DNA of 9,246 bases from Burkholderiales bacterium. Its GTDB lineage: Bacteria > Pseudomonadota > Gammaproteobacteria > Burkholderiales > SG8-39. The position numbers were made by a program, and so were the translations under genes. The notes under the pieces were generated by a model. That model searched no databases. It saw only the letters and a list, made by a program, of their open reading frames with translations, and had not been told where the DNA came from. Positions 1 to 6,250 of the stretch are shown here, piece by piece. The stretch is taken from assembly GCA_029266935.1 (NCBI GenBank), contig JAQSVY010000033.1, forward strand, positions 1 to 9,246, written 5' to 3'. Position 1 is the first letter of the stretch. Every line of letters begins with the position of its first letter.

Positions 1-1
1 C

Positions 2-616
2 TTCCAGGACAAGCCCTTCATCTTCACTTCCGGCTGGGCGAGCCCGGTGTACATCGACTGCCGCAAGCTCATCTTCTATCCGCGCATCCGCACCCAGCTC
101 GTGGACTTCGCCACGGCCACTCTTTCGCGCGACGCGGGCTTCGAGCAGTTCGACGTGGTGGCGGGCGGCGAGACGGCCGGCATCCCCTACGCGGCCTGGA
201 TCGCCGACCGGCTCGGCCTGCCGATGCAATACGTGCGCAAGAAGCCCAAGGGCTTCGGCCGCAACGCGCAGATCGAGGGCGACGTGCGCGAGGGCGCGCG
301 CACGCTGCTAGTCGAGGATCTCACCACGGACGGCCGCTCGAAGATCAACTTCTGCAAGGCGTTGCGCGAGGCCGGCGCCATCGTCGATCACGTGTTCGTG
401 AACTTCTACTATGACATCTTCCCGGAGTCGAAGCAGACGCTCGCCGACCTGAGTGTGAAGCTCCACCACCTCGCCACCTGGTGGGACGTGCTGGCGGTGG
501 TGAAGAAGGGCGCCTACCTCGCACCGGCGCAGATCGCCGAGGTGGAGAAGTTCCTGCACGCTCCGGCGATATGGTCCGCCGCGCATGGCGGCGTCTCTTC
601 GTTCCCCTCAGGGTGA
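2..616 (+). CDS. pyrE: Orotate phosphoribosyltransferase, 5' end cut off by the window
   Basis: The product joins orotate to PRPP to give orotidine 5'-phosphate, a late step of cytoplasmic de novo UMP synthesis. The reading frame is open from base 2 to the TGA at 614-616, giving 204 visible residues. The true start lies upstream, because the family-typical [13 protein letters not shown] segment begins right at the edge, and the GTG at 47 is an internal valine codon. The PRPP-binding loop reads [13 protein letters not shown] (bases 302-340), with the adjoining acidic pair E-D. The segment GGETAGIP followed by [17 protein letters not shown] is the substrate and flexible-loop region. The chain belongs to the longer form that ends in a W-S-A-A-H-G-G tail, which I also associate with Rhizobiales, so it is a weak guide to lineage. 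It heads a same-strand run with xth and ampG. Confidence 0.93.
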   Translation, partial: FQDKPFIFTSGWASPVYIDCRKLIFYPRIRTQLVDFATATLSRDAGFEQFDVVAGGETAGIPYAAWIADRLGLPMQYVRKKPKGFGRNAQIEGDVREGARTLLVEDLTTDGRSKINFCKALREAGAIVDHVFVNFYYDIFPESKQTLADLSVKLHHLATWWDVLAVVKKGAYLAPAQIAEVEKFLHAPAIWSAAHGGVSSFPSG

Positions 617-625
617 GATGGGTCT

Positions 626-1402
626 TTGCGGGTCATCACCCTTAACGTCAACGGCATAAGATCCGCGGCGAAGAAGGGCCTGTTCCGCTGGCTCGCCGCG
701 CAGCGCCCCGACGTCGTCTGCCTGCAGGAGATCAAGTGCCAGGAAGCCGATCTGGATGCGAAGCTGCACGGCCTCAAGGCGTTCGAGAGCTGCCACGCCT
801 TCGCGCAGAAGAAGGGCTACAGCGGCGTCGCGCTCTTTAGCCGCAGGGCGCCCGACGAGGTGAAGCGGGGCTTCGCCAGCCGAGAGTTCGACGCTGAGGG
901 GCGTTACGTCGAGGCGCGCTTCGGCAAGCTGTGGGTGATCTCGGTCTACATGCCCTCCGGATCCGCCGGGCCGCACCGGCAGGCGTCCAAGCTGCGTTTC
1001 CTCAAGCGGTTCCTGATTCACCTGCAGAGGCTCAAGGAACGCGGCCACGAGGTGATTCTTTGCGGCGACTGGAACATCGCCCACCAGGAGATCGACCTCA
1101 CCAACTGGCGCTCGAACCAGAAAAACCCGGGCTTCACACCCGAGGAGCGCGCCTGGCTCACACGGGTCTTCGACGAGCTCGGCTTCGTGGACGTGTTTCG
1201 CCGTCTCAATCCGAAGCCCGGCCAGTACACGTGGTGGTCCAACCGGGGCCAGGCCTGGGCGAACAACGTCGGCTGGCGCATCGACTACCAGATCACAACC
1301 CCCGGCGTCGCGGCCACCGCGCTCAAGGAGTCGATCTATAAGGCGAAGCGGTTCTCCGACCACGCGCCCTTGACGATCGACTATGACTACCCGCTGGGCT
1401 AG
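626..1402 (+). CDS. xth: Exodeoxyribonuclease III (AP endonuclease family 1)
   Basis: This 258-residue protein is a Mg-dependent exonuclease III/AP endonuclease that cleaves DNA at abasic sites and removes 3' blocking groups in base-excision repair. Visible family motifs are LNVNGIRS (6-13), LQEIK with the metal-binding Glu35, YMPSG (108-112), CGDWNIAH with Asp148 and Asn150, GWRIDY with Asp220, and the terminal SDHAP with catalytic Asp245-His246. Length is normal for the family. The start must be the TTG at 626, because the same frame carries the pyrE stop (614-616) just upstream and no ATG or GTG lies between; the ATG at 618 is out of frame. A GGTGAGA purine run (612-618) could serve as ribosome binding site. 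The gene is probably cotranscribed with pyrE and overlaps ampG by 20 bases. Confidence 0.95.
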   Translation: MRVITLNVNGIRSAAKKGLFRWLAAQRPDVVCLQEIKCQEADLDAKLHGLKAFESCHAFAQKKGYSGVALFSRRAPDEVKRGFASREFDAEGRYVEARFGKLWVISVYMPSGSAGPHRQASKLRFLKRFLIHLQRLKERGHEVILCGDWNIAHQEIDLTNWRSNQKNPGFTPEERAWLTRVFDELGFVDVFRRLNPKPGQYTWWSNRGQAWANNVGWRIDYQITTPGVAATALKESIYKAKRFSDHAPLTIDYDYPLG

Positions 1403-2681
1403 CGGAGTCCGTCCTTACCTCGAGGCCGCGCCGCTCGCGGCCTTGTTCCTGGGCATCTCGTCGGGCTTCGCGTTCGCGATGATCGGCGCCACCCTGACCA
1501 CGCGCCTCGCGCAGCACGGGATCACCAAGGGCGCAGTGACCGCTTTCGCGCTCACCTTCCTCGCCTACAACCTCAAGTTCCTCTGGGCGCCGCTCGTCGA
1601 CAGCGTCCGGCTGCCGCTCCTCGGCCGCTTCGGCCAGCGGCGCAGCTGGCTGTGGCTGACCGGCGTGCTGGTGATGGCGGCGGTGGCCTTCCTCGGCGTC
1701 GCCGACCCGGACGAGGCTCTGTACGTCGTGGCGATCGCCGCGATCGCCGTGGGCGTGGCCGGCGCCACCTTCGACATCATCATCGACGCCTATCGGATCG
1801 AACTGCTCGAGCCGCGCCAGCTCGGCGCCGGATCTGGCATGTCGCAATATGGATGGCGCATCGGCGCGGCTGCCGCCGGCGCGCTGGCGCTCGTGCTGGG
1901 CGCCCGTTTCGGCTGGGCCCTGGCCTATTTCGCCTGCGCCGCGTTCGCGCTGCCGGCGATGCTGGTCGGCGTGGTGATGGGCGAGCCGGCCCGGCACCGC
2001 GAGCCTGCCAGGCCGCACGGCGCTTTCGCGGCGCTCGTCGCCTACTTCAGCCCGCTCCTGGAGTTCCTGCAGCGCCAGGGCGCGCTGGTGGTGCTCCTTT
2101 TCGTCCTTATCCACAAGATCGGCGACACCCTCGCCAACCTGAGCCTGCGGTTGCTCTTCCAGGACCTGGGTTTCAGCAACGACGAGGTGGCGTTTTACGA
2201 CGTCGGCGTGGGCTTCGCGGCCCTGCTGGTCGGCGTCTTCGCCGGCGGCGTGATGTACGAGCGCTTCGGCATGAAGCGCTCCGTTCTGGTCAGCCTGATC
2301 CTCATGGCGGTCTCCAACTTCAGCTTCGCCGCGCTGGCGGCTGCGGGCCACAGCAACCTCGGCATGGCCGCGGCCGTCGGCTTCGAGAACTTCGCTAGCG
2401 GCATCGGCGGCGTCACGGTGGTGGCCTACCTGTCGGCGCTGTGCAACCTGCGCTTCACCGCGAGCCAGTATGCGCTTCTCTCGGCGCTTGCCAGCATCGC
2501 CGGGCGCCTGCTCACCGGCACGAGCGCGGGCTGGATGATCGACGCGATGGGCTACGTCAACTTCTACCTGCTGACCACCCTCGTCGCTTTCCCGGGCGTC
2601 GTCGTCTTCTGGCTGATGATGCGCTCGGGCCTGGCGGATCTTTCCATAGGCTCAGCCGGCACGGAAAGCGGGGAGGCCTAG
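1383..2681 (+). CDS. ampG: AmpG-like muropeptide permease (major facilitator superfamily)
   Basis: This is a 432-residue inner-membrane transporter of the AmpG family, which imports anhydromuropeptides released during cell-wall turnover and so feeds recycling and, in some species, beta-lactamase induction. The chain is a series of hydrophobic segments compatible with about 12 membrane spans. Family signatures are LGISSGF near residue 23, YNLKFLWAPLVD (62-73), GQRRSWL (84-90) in the loop after it, DIIIDAYRIELLEP (131-144) and the C-terminal ENFASGIGG...RFTASQYALLSALASIAGR block (335-375). It is shorter than E. coli AmpG (491 residues), as non-enteric homologues often are. The ATG at 1383 is the only good start before the first membrane segment. 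It lies inside xth, implying translational coupling, and the ribosome binding site is weak. Substrate is inferred from family. A related MFS permease of other specificity is possible. Confidence 0.85.
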   Translation: MTTRWASGVRPYLEAAPLAALFLGISSGFAFAMIGATLTTRLAQHGITKGAVTAFALTFLAYNLKFLWAPLVDSVRLPLLGRFGQRRSWLWLTGVLVMAAVAFLGVADPDEALYVVAIAAIAVGVAGATFDIIIDAYRIELLEPRQLGAGSGMSQYGWRIGAAAAGALALVLGARFGWALAYFACAAFALPAMLVGVVMGEPARHREPARPHGAFAALVAYFSPLLEFLQRQGALVVLLFVLIHKIGDTLANLSLRLLFQDLGFSNDEVAFYDVGVGFAALLVGVFAGGVMYERFGMKRSVLVSLILMAVSNFSFAALAAAGHSNLGMAAAVGFENFASGIGGVTVVAYLSALCNLRFTASQYALLSALASIAGRLLTGTSAGWMIDAMGYVNFYLLTTLVAFPGVVVFWLMMRSGLADLSIGSAGTESGEA

Positions 2682-4297
2682 GTTGGGTCCAGGGGGCGCA
2701 GCCCGCGCACGTTGTGCGCGAATACCGGCCGTTGGAAGCCCTTTAGCGAAAGCTCGCCGATCGGGTCGGCCTCGATGTGCATCTCGGTCTTGGCGAAGAT
2801 GCGCGGGGAGATGAGGATCTGCCCGTCGCCAGCTTCCCCGCAAAGCCGCGCCGCGAGGTTGGTGACGGTGCCGATGGCGCCGTAATCCAGGCGCCCCTCG
2901 AAGCCGATGGTTCCGATGGTCGCATAACCCCCGGCAACCCCGACGCCGAAGCCAAGCGCGTAGCCGCGCTTTCGCCAGGCTCGGCTCAACAAGCCCACCG
3001 ATTCGCGCATGGCGAGCGCCATGCGGATTGCCTGGAACTCGTGGTCCGCAACGGGTACCGGATCGTTGAAGAGAATCATCACGCCATCGCCGGCGAAGTG
3101 CTCGATGGTGCCGTCGTACGCCATGATCTCGCGGCCGAGGGCTGCGTGGTATTCACGCAGCACGTTCATGACCTCTTCCGGTTCCGCGGTCTCGGTAAAG
3201 CCCGTGAAGCCGCGCAGATCGACGAAGACAACCGTAATCTCCCGCCGCCGGGTCTTCAGCGGGTCGTCCGCGTCCCCCGACATGATCATGTCGCTCACCT
3301 TCGGGGACAGGAAGCGCGTGAGCTTGGACATCTGCGCGATCTGCCCGACCTGCTCGGTGACGCGGGTCTCGAGTCGCGCATTCCAGTCGGCAATCTCCTT
3401 CGCCTGCTCCTCGAGCTGCCGGTTCTTGCCGCGAATCTCCGCGAACAAGGCTTCCAGGACCCGGTTCTTCTCCGTGATCAGCTTGTTCGCCTCTTCGGTG
3501 CGCCGTGTCGCCTCGATGAGATCGCGCTCGGCGTGCTTCTGCGCGGTGATATCGGTCATCACGGTGACCGAGCCACCCCCGCTCACGCGGCGGCGCAGGA
3601 TGCGGTACCAGCGCCCGTCCGGGGCGTGGTCCTCGAAGCTCTGACCGGTCGGGTTGCGCAGGCTCTCCAGGCGCTTTGAGACCAACGCTTCAGCGTCCCC
3701 CGGTCCGTAATAGCCGTTTTGCGCCAGGTAGTGCAGCAGATCGGCGTAGCGCTGGCCGGGCTGCAGCAGTTCCTCGGGCACGATGTACATTTCGCGAAAG
3801 CGATCATTGCAGAAGACGATATTGAGATTGGCGTCGGTGTACGCCAGCGCTCCCGGCATGTTGTCCAAGGCGACATGCAGCTCGTTCTCCTTCGCGGCCA
3901 ATTGCCTCTCGGCGTGCTTCTGCGCGGTGATGTCGGTCATCACGGTGACCGTCCCACCCCCGCTCACGCGGCGGCGCAGGATCCGGTACCAGCGACCGTC
4001 CGGGGCGTGGTCCTCGAAGCTCTGGCCGGTCGGGTTGCGCAGGCTCTCCAGGCGCTGCGCGACCAGGGCTTCCACGTCCCCGGTACCGTAATAGCCGTTT
4101 TGCGCCAGGTGGCGCAGCAAGTCGGCATAGGGCCGGCCGGGCTGCAGCAGTTCCTCGGGCACGACGTACATTTCGCGGAAGCGATCGTTGCAGAAGACGA
4201 TATTGAGGTTGGCGTCGGTGTACGCCAGCGCTCCCGGCATGTTGTCCAAGGCGACATGCAACTGCTGCTCTGCGTCTTTGGCCCGGCCGTCCGGCAT
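2678..4297 (-). CDS. Class III adenylate/guanylate cyclase with two tandem PAS domains
   Basis: The product is a 539-residue soluble signalling protein with no membrane segment or signal peptide. Two nearly identical PAS domains (about residues 13-131 and 140-258, resembling the PAS_7 type) are followed by a charged coiled-coil linker (about 257-325) and a class III nucleotidyl cyclase domain (about 352-530). Metal-binding aspartates are Asp360 in FVDLRGFT and Asp404 in FAGDGVM. The transition-state pair Asn480 and Arg484 is present in TNLAAR, so the enzyme should be active. The two base-selecting positions are His400 (usually Lys) and Thr477 (Asp in class IIIa, Thr in class IIIb), so ATP as substrate is likely but not certain. 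The start is the ATG at 4297, two bases after the stop of the upstream small gene and ten bases after a GGAGG. The longer open frame to 4414 is Arg/Pro-rich and rejected. Its stop overlaps that of ampG. The signal sensed by the PAS domains is unknown. Confidence 0.9.
   Translation of the reverse strand: MPDGRAKDAEQQLHVALDNMPGALAYTDANLNIVFCNDRFREMYVVPEELLQPGRPYADLLRHLAQNGYYGTGDVEALVAQRLESLRNPTGQSFEDHAPDGRWYRILRRRVSGGGTVTVMTDITAQKHAERQLAAKENELHVALDNMPGALAYTDANLNIVFCNDRFREMYIVPEELLQPGQRYADLLHYLAQNGYYGPGDAEALVSKRLESLRNPTGQSFEDHAPDGRWYRILRRRVSGGGSVTVMTDITAQKHAERDLIEATRRTEEANKLITEKNRVLEALFAEIRGKNRQLEEQAKEIADWNARLETRVTEQVGQIAQMSKLTRFLSPKVSDMIMSGDADDPLKTRRREITVVFVDLRGFTGFTETAEPEEVMNVLREYHAALGREIMAYDGTIEHFAGDGVMILFNDPVPVADHEFQAIRMALAMRESVGLLSRAWRKRGYALGFGVGVAGGYATIGTIGFEGRLDYGAIGTVTNLAARLCGEAGDGQILISPRIFAKTEMHIEADPIGELSLKGFQRPVFAHNVRGLRPLDPT
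3527..4261 (-). repeat. Direct tandem duplication of a PAS-encoding segment, 381-base period
   Basis: Two in-frame copies, about 4261-3908 and 3880-3527, lie inside the cyclase gene. Aligning them by eye gives about 28 base differences over roughly 354 positions and 10 amino-acid differences over 119 residues, so both are about 92% identical. Short stretches between them (residues 132-139) and after them differ. The closeness at DNA level indicates a recent intragenic duplication or ongoing gene conversion rather than two ancient PAS domains. Confidence 0.93.
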
Positions 4298-4299
4298 CT

Positions 4300-4494
4300 C
4301 TAATTGCCCTCCCTGAGGCTGATCTCGCGCTCCAGGTTCTCCGCTTCGCGCGACAACGCTTCCAGGCGCTCGACGCCGCGGCCGCGGGCGCCGTCCTCGG
4401 GACCGATCGTGCACCAGTCCGCGCTCACGCCCTCCGCCCCATCCAGGCTCGCGCGGCCGGCGAGCAGGCCGATGAGCGTCAGTGCGCGGTACAC
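4300..4494 (-). CDS. Small DUF2799-like lipoprotein-type gene, possibly degraded
   Basis: This 64-codon frame lies between metW and the cyclase. From the GTG at 4494 the product starts with a signal-like segment, [13 protein letters not shown], followed by R-A-S-L. A lipoprotein would have Cys where Arg14 stands (codon 4455-4453, CGC versus TGC), so the lipobox looks lost by one base change. The stretch DWCTIGPEDGARGR (27-40) resembles the D-W-x-x-I-G-x-x-D-G-x-x-G pattern I associate with DUF2799, a family of unknown function, but the usual C-terminal half is missing. The remainder is a charged helix. Third codon positions are overwhelmingly G or C, as in a translated gene. It overlaps metW by 16 bases and ends two bases before the cyclase ATG. 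A shorter form from the GTG at about 4428 is possible, as is a pseudogene remnant. Confidence 0.45.
   Translation of the reverse strand: MYRALTLIGLLAGRASLDGAEGVSADWCTIGPEDGARGRGVERLEALSREAENLEREISLREGN
4308..4312 (-). promoter_or_regulatory. Shine-Dalgarno sequence of the PAS-cyclase gene
   Basis: GGAGG lies in the last codons of the small upstream gene, ten bases before the ATG at 4297. Together with the upstream stop codon (4302-4300) it supports 4297 as the start and suggests translational coupling between the two genes. It is the strongest ribosome binding site seen in the - strand run. Confidence 0.6.
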
Positions 4495-5057
4495 CGGTAC
4501 ACCGCGAGGCTGCCGAGCAGGTTCGGAAGATGCGTCACGGGCTTGCCTTCGTGCAGCACGAGGCGCTCGCGGATGCGCACGCCCAGGCGCCGGCACAGGT
4601 CCTCGAAGTCGGCGACGGTGCAGTGGTGCACGTTGGGCGTCTCGTACCACTCGTAGGGCAGCGTCTCGGAGACCGGCATGTGGCCGAGCACCACCTGCAA
4701 GCGCGCGCGCCAGTGGCCGAAGTTCGGGAAGCTGACGATCACCTCGCGCCCGACACGCAGCATTTCGCGCATCAGGAACTCGGTGCGGTGGATGGTCTGC
4801 AGCGTCTCGGAGAGGATGACGCAGTCGAAGGAGCCGTCGGCAAAGAGCGAGAGCCCGCTCTCGAGATCCACCTGCAGCACGTTGACGTCGTTCGCCACGC
4901 AGGCGAGCACGCTGTCGTCGTCGATCTCGACGCCGTAGCCGGGCGCCTCGCGCTCCTGCCACAGCGAGCGCAGCAGCGAGCCGTCACCGCAGCCCAGGTC
5001 GAGCACCCGCGCCCCCTGCGGCACCCAATGGACGATGGCGGCGAGATCGGGTCTCAC
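4479..5057 (-). CDS. metW: Methionine biosynthesis protein MetW (SAM-dependent methyltransferase fold)
   Basis: This 192-residue protein is the usual partner of MetX in proteobacterial methionine synthesis. MetW-positive species need it for efficient homoserine acylation, although its own chemistry is poorly defined. It has a class I methyltransferase fold: motif [11 protein letters not shown] (17-26), the acidic residue Glu44 in YGVEID, and [11 protein letters not shown] (78-88). The family-typical SFPNFGHW (109-116) and [20 protein letters not shown] (125-144) blocks follow. The GTG start at 5057 shares GTGA with the metX stop, which is the classic coupled arrangement. The frame stays open far upstream inside metX, but that part is only a shadow. 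The C-terminus [10 protein letters not shown] is short but normal. Confidence 0.93.
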   Translation of the reverse strand: MRPDLAAIVHWVPQGARVLDLGCGDGSLLRSLWQEREAPGYGVEIDDDSVLACVANDVNVLQVDLESGLSLFADGSFDCVILSETLQTIHRTEFLMREMLRVGREVIVSFPNFGHWRARLQVVLGHMPVSETLPYEWYETPNVHHCTVADFEDLCRRLGVRIRERLVLHEGKPVTHLPNLLGSLAVYRCTAH

Positions 5058-6184
5058 AACTCGATGTTGCTGAAATAGGAGCGCAGCGCCGAGTGATAGC
5101 GCTCGTCCTCGAGCAGGAAGGCATCGTGCCCGCCCGGCGCGTCGATCTCGAGGTAGGAGACGATGCGGCGGTTGTCGAGCAGCGCGCGCACGATTTCGCG
5201 CGAGCGTGCCGGCGGGAAGCGCCAGTCGGACTTGAACGACACCACCAGGAACGCCGCCTGCGCGCGCGCCAGCGCCCTCCTCAGGTCGCCGCCGAAGTCC
5301 GCCGCCGGGTCGAAGTAGTCGAGCGCCTTGGTGATGCGCAGGTAGGTGTTGGCGTCGAAGTAGGTGGAGAATTTGTCGCCCTGGTAGCGCAGGTAGGACT
5401 CGATCTCGAAGTCGATGTCGAAGTCGAAGCCGGGCGCGCCTCGGCGCATGAGCCGCCCGAACTTCTCCGTCATCGCCTCGCCCGAGAGGTAGGTGATATG
5501 GCCGATCATGCGCGCGATGCGCAGGCCGCGCGTCGGTACCACGCCCCTCTCGTAGTAATGGCCGCCGTGGAAGTCCGGGTCGGTCATGATCGCCTGGCGC
5601 GCCACCTCGTTGAAGGCGATGTTCTGCGGCGAGAGCCTGGCGGCGGCAGCGATCACCAGCGCGTGGCGCACGCGCTCGGGGTAGGAGAGCGTCCACTGCA
5701 GCGCTTGCATGGCGCCGAGCGACCCGCCGATCACCGCGGCGAAGCGCTCGATGCCCAGGCGGTCGGCAAGCCGCGCCTGTGCCTCGACCCAGTCCTCGAC
5801 GGTGACGACCGGGAAATCGGCGCCCCACGGCTTGCCGCTGGCCGGATTCACCGACGCCGGTCCGGTCGAGCCGAAGCAGCTGCCAAGGTAATTCGAGCCA
5901 ACGACGAAGAAGCGGCGCGTGTCGAGCGGCTTGCCGGGACCGACGAGGTTGTCCCACCAGCCCACGCTGTCCTTTTCATCCTCATAACGGCCGGCAACGT
6001 GGTGGGAGGCATTGAGCGCGTGGCAGACGAGCACGGCATTCGACTTGGCGGCGTTCAGCTCGCCGTAGGTCTCGTAGGCAAGCTCGAAGGCCGGGATTTC
6101 GGCCCCGCTCTTCAGGCGCAGCGGCGCGTCGAAGTGCGCCGTTTGCGCCACGACGAAGCCGAGATTGGTGTCAGGAGCGTTCAT
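5054..6184 (-). CDS. metX: Homoserine O-acyltransferase MetX
   Basis: The product activates L-homoserine with acetyl-CoA or succinyl-CoA, the first committed step of methionine synthesis, in the cytoplasm. The 376-residue alpha/beta-hydrolase fold carries the nucleophile elbow GGSLGAMQ with Ser155, then Asp320 in FKSDWRFPP and His353 in PGGHDAFL as the rest of the triad. [14 protein letters not shown] (98-111) and the N-terminal [12 protein letters not shown] (33-44) are strong MetX signatures. Length is typical. Many proteobacterial MetX enzymes use succinyl-CoA despite the acetyltransferase name, especially beside metW, and the acyl donor cannot be settled by eye. The ATG at 6184 is preceded by AAAGAG, a weak ribosome binding site that lies inside the putative SAM-II riboswitch. 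The gene is followed by metW with a four-base overlap. Confidence 0.95.
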   Translation of the reverse strand: MNAPDTNLGFVVAQTAHFDAPLRLKSGAEIPAFELAYETYGELNAAKSNAVLVCHALNASHHVAGRYEDEKDSVGWWDNLVGPGKPLDTRRFFVVGSNYLGSCFGSTGPASVNPASGKPWGADFPVVTVEDWVEAQARLADRLGIERFAAVIGGSLGAMQALQWTLSYPERVRHALVIAAAARLSPQNIAFNEVARQAIMTDPDFHGGHYYERGVVPTRGLRIARMIGHITYLSGEAMTEKFGRLMRRGAPGFDFDIDFEIESYLRYQGDKFSTYFDANTYLRITKALDYFDPAADFGGDLRRALARAQAAFLVVSFKSDWRFPPARSREIVRALLDNRRIVSYLEIDAPGGHDAFLLEDERYHSALRSYFSNIEL

Positions 6185-6240
6185 GTCTCTTTAGCGGTAT
6201 TTGTTAGGCGCCCGCAAGCTGAACATCAAATCGGCGCGCG
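6185..6240 (-). promoter_or_regulatory. Putative SAM-II (SAM-alpha) riboswitch in the metX leader
   Basis: The leader folds as the compact H-type pseudoknot of the SAM-II class. P1 pairs GCGCC (6237-6233) with GGCGC (6212-6208), five base pairs. GAUUUG follows P1 directly, and its AUUUG (6231-6227) is fully complementary to CAAAU (6203-6199). CUUGC (6218-6214) can pair with GCUAAAG (6195-6189) with small bulges. The conserved blocks GAUUU, CUUGC and GCUAAAG occur in the class order and spacing, with twelve bases between P1 and GCUAAAG. The last block contains the metX ribosome binding site, so SAM binding would hide it and lower translation. The context (homoserine acyltransferase) is classic for this class. 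Identification is from memory of the consensus, without a covariance-model search. Confidence 0.82.
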
Positions 6241-6244
6241 GCAG

Positions 6245-6250
6245 ATTATA
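6245..6250 (-). promoter_or_regulatory. Candidate -10 element (TATAAT) of the metX-metW operon
   Basis: A perfect TATAAT hexamer overlaps the TAA stop of the CoA-transferase gene. A start site about seven bases downstream would fall near 6238, exactly where the riboswitch P1 stem begins, which is typical for this compact leader. No TTGACA-like -35 box is present at the usual spacing (the hexamer there reads CGGAGC), so the promoter may be weak or activator-dependent. Confidence 0.5.

Noticed and set aside
608..2351. Two long - strand frames opposite xth and ampG
   Set aside because: Both are antisense shadows of convincing genes, with Arg/Glu/His-rich composition and no domain signature.
3527..4261. 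The direct repeat as a CRISPR array or mobile element
   Set aside because: There are only two long in-frame copies that encode a complete PAS domain, with no spacers, terminal inverted repeats or transposase.
4298..4414. 39-residue N-terminal extension of the cyclase
   Set aside because: The extension is Arg/Pro/Gly-rich, overlaps the small upstream gene and lacks a ribosome binding site, whereas the ATG at 4297 has a GGAGG upstream.
5058..5957. Upstream extension of the metW reading frame
   Set aside because: It lies inside metX in another frame and is Arg-rich. The recognisable MetW sequence begins at the GTG that overlaps the metX stop.
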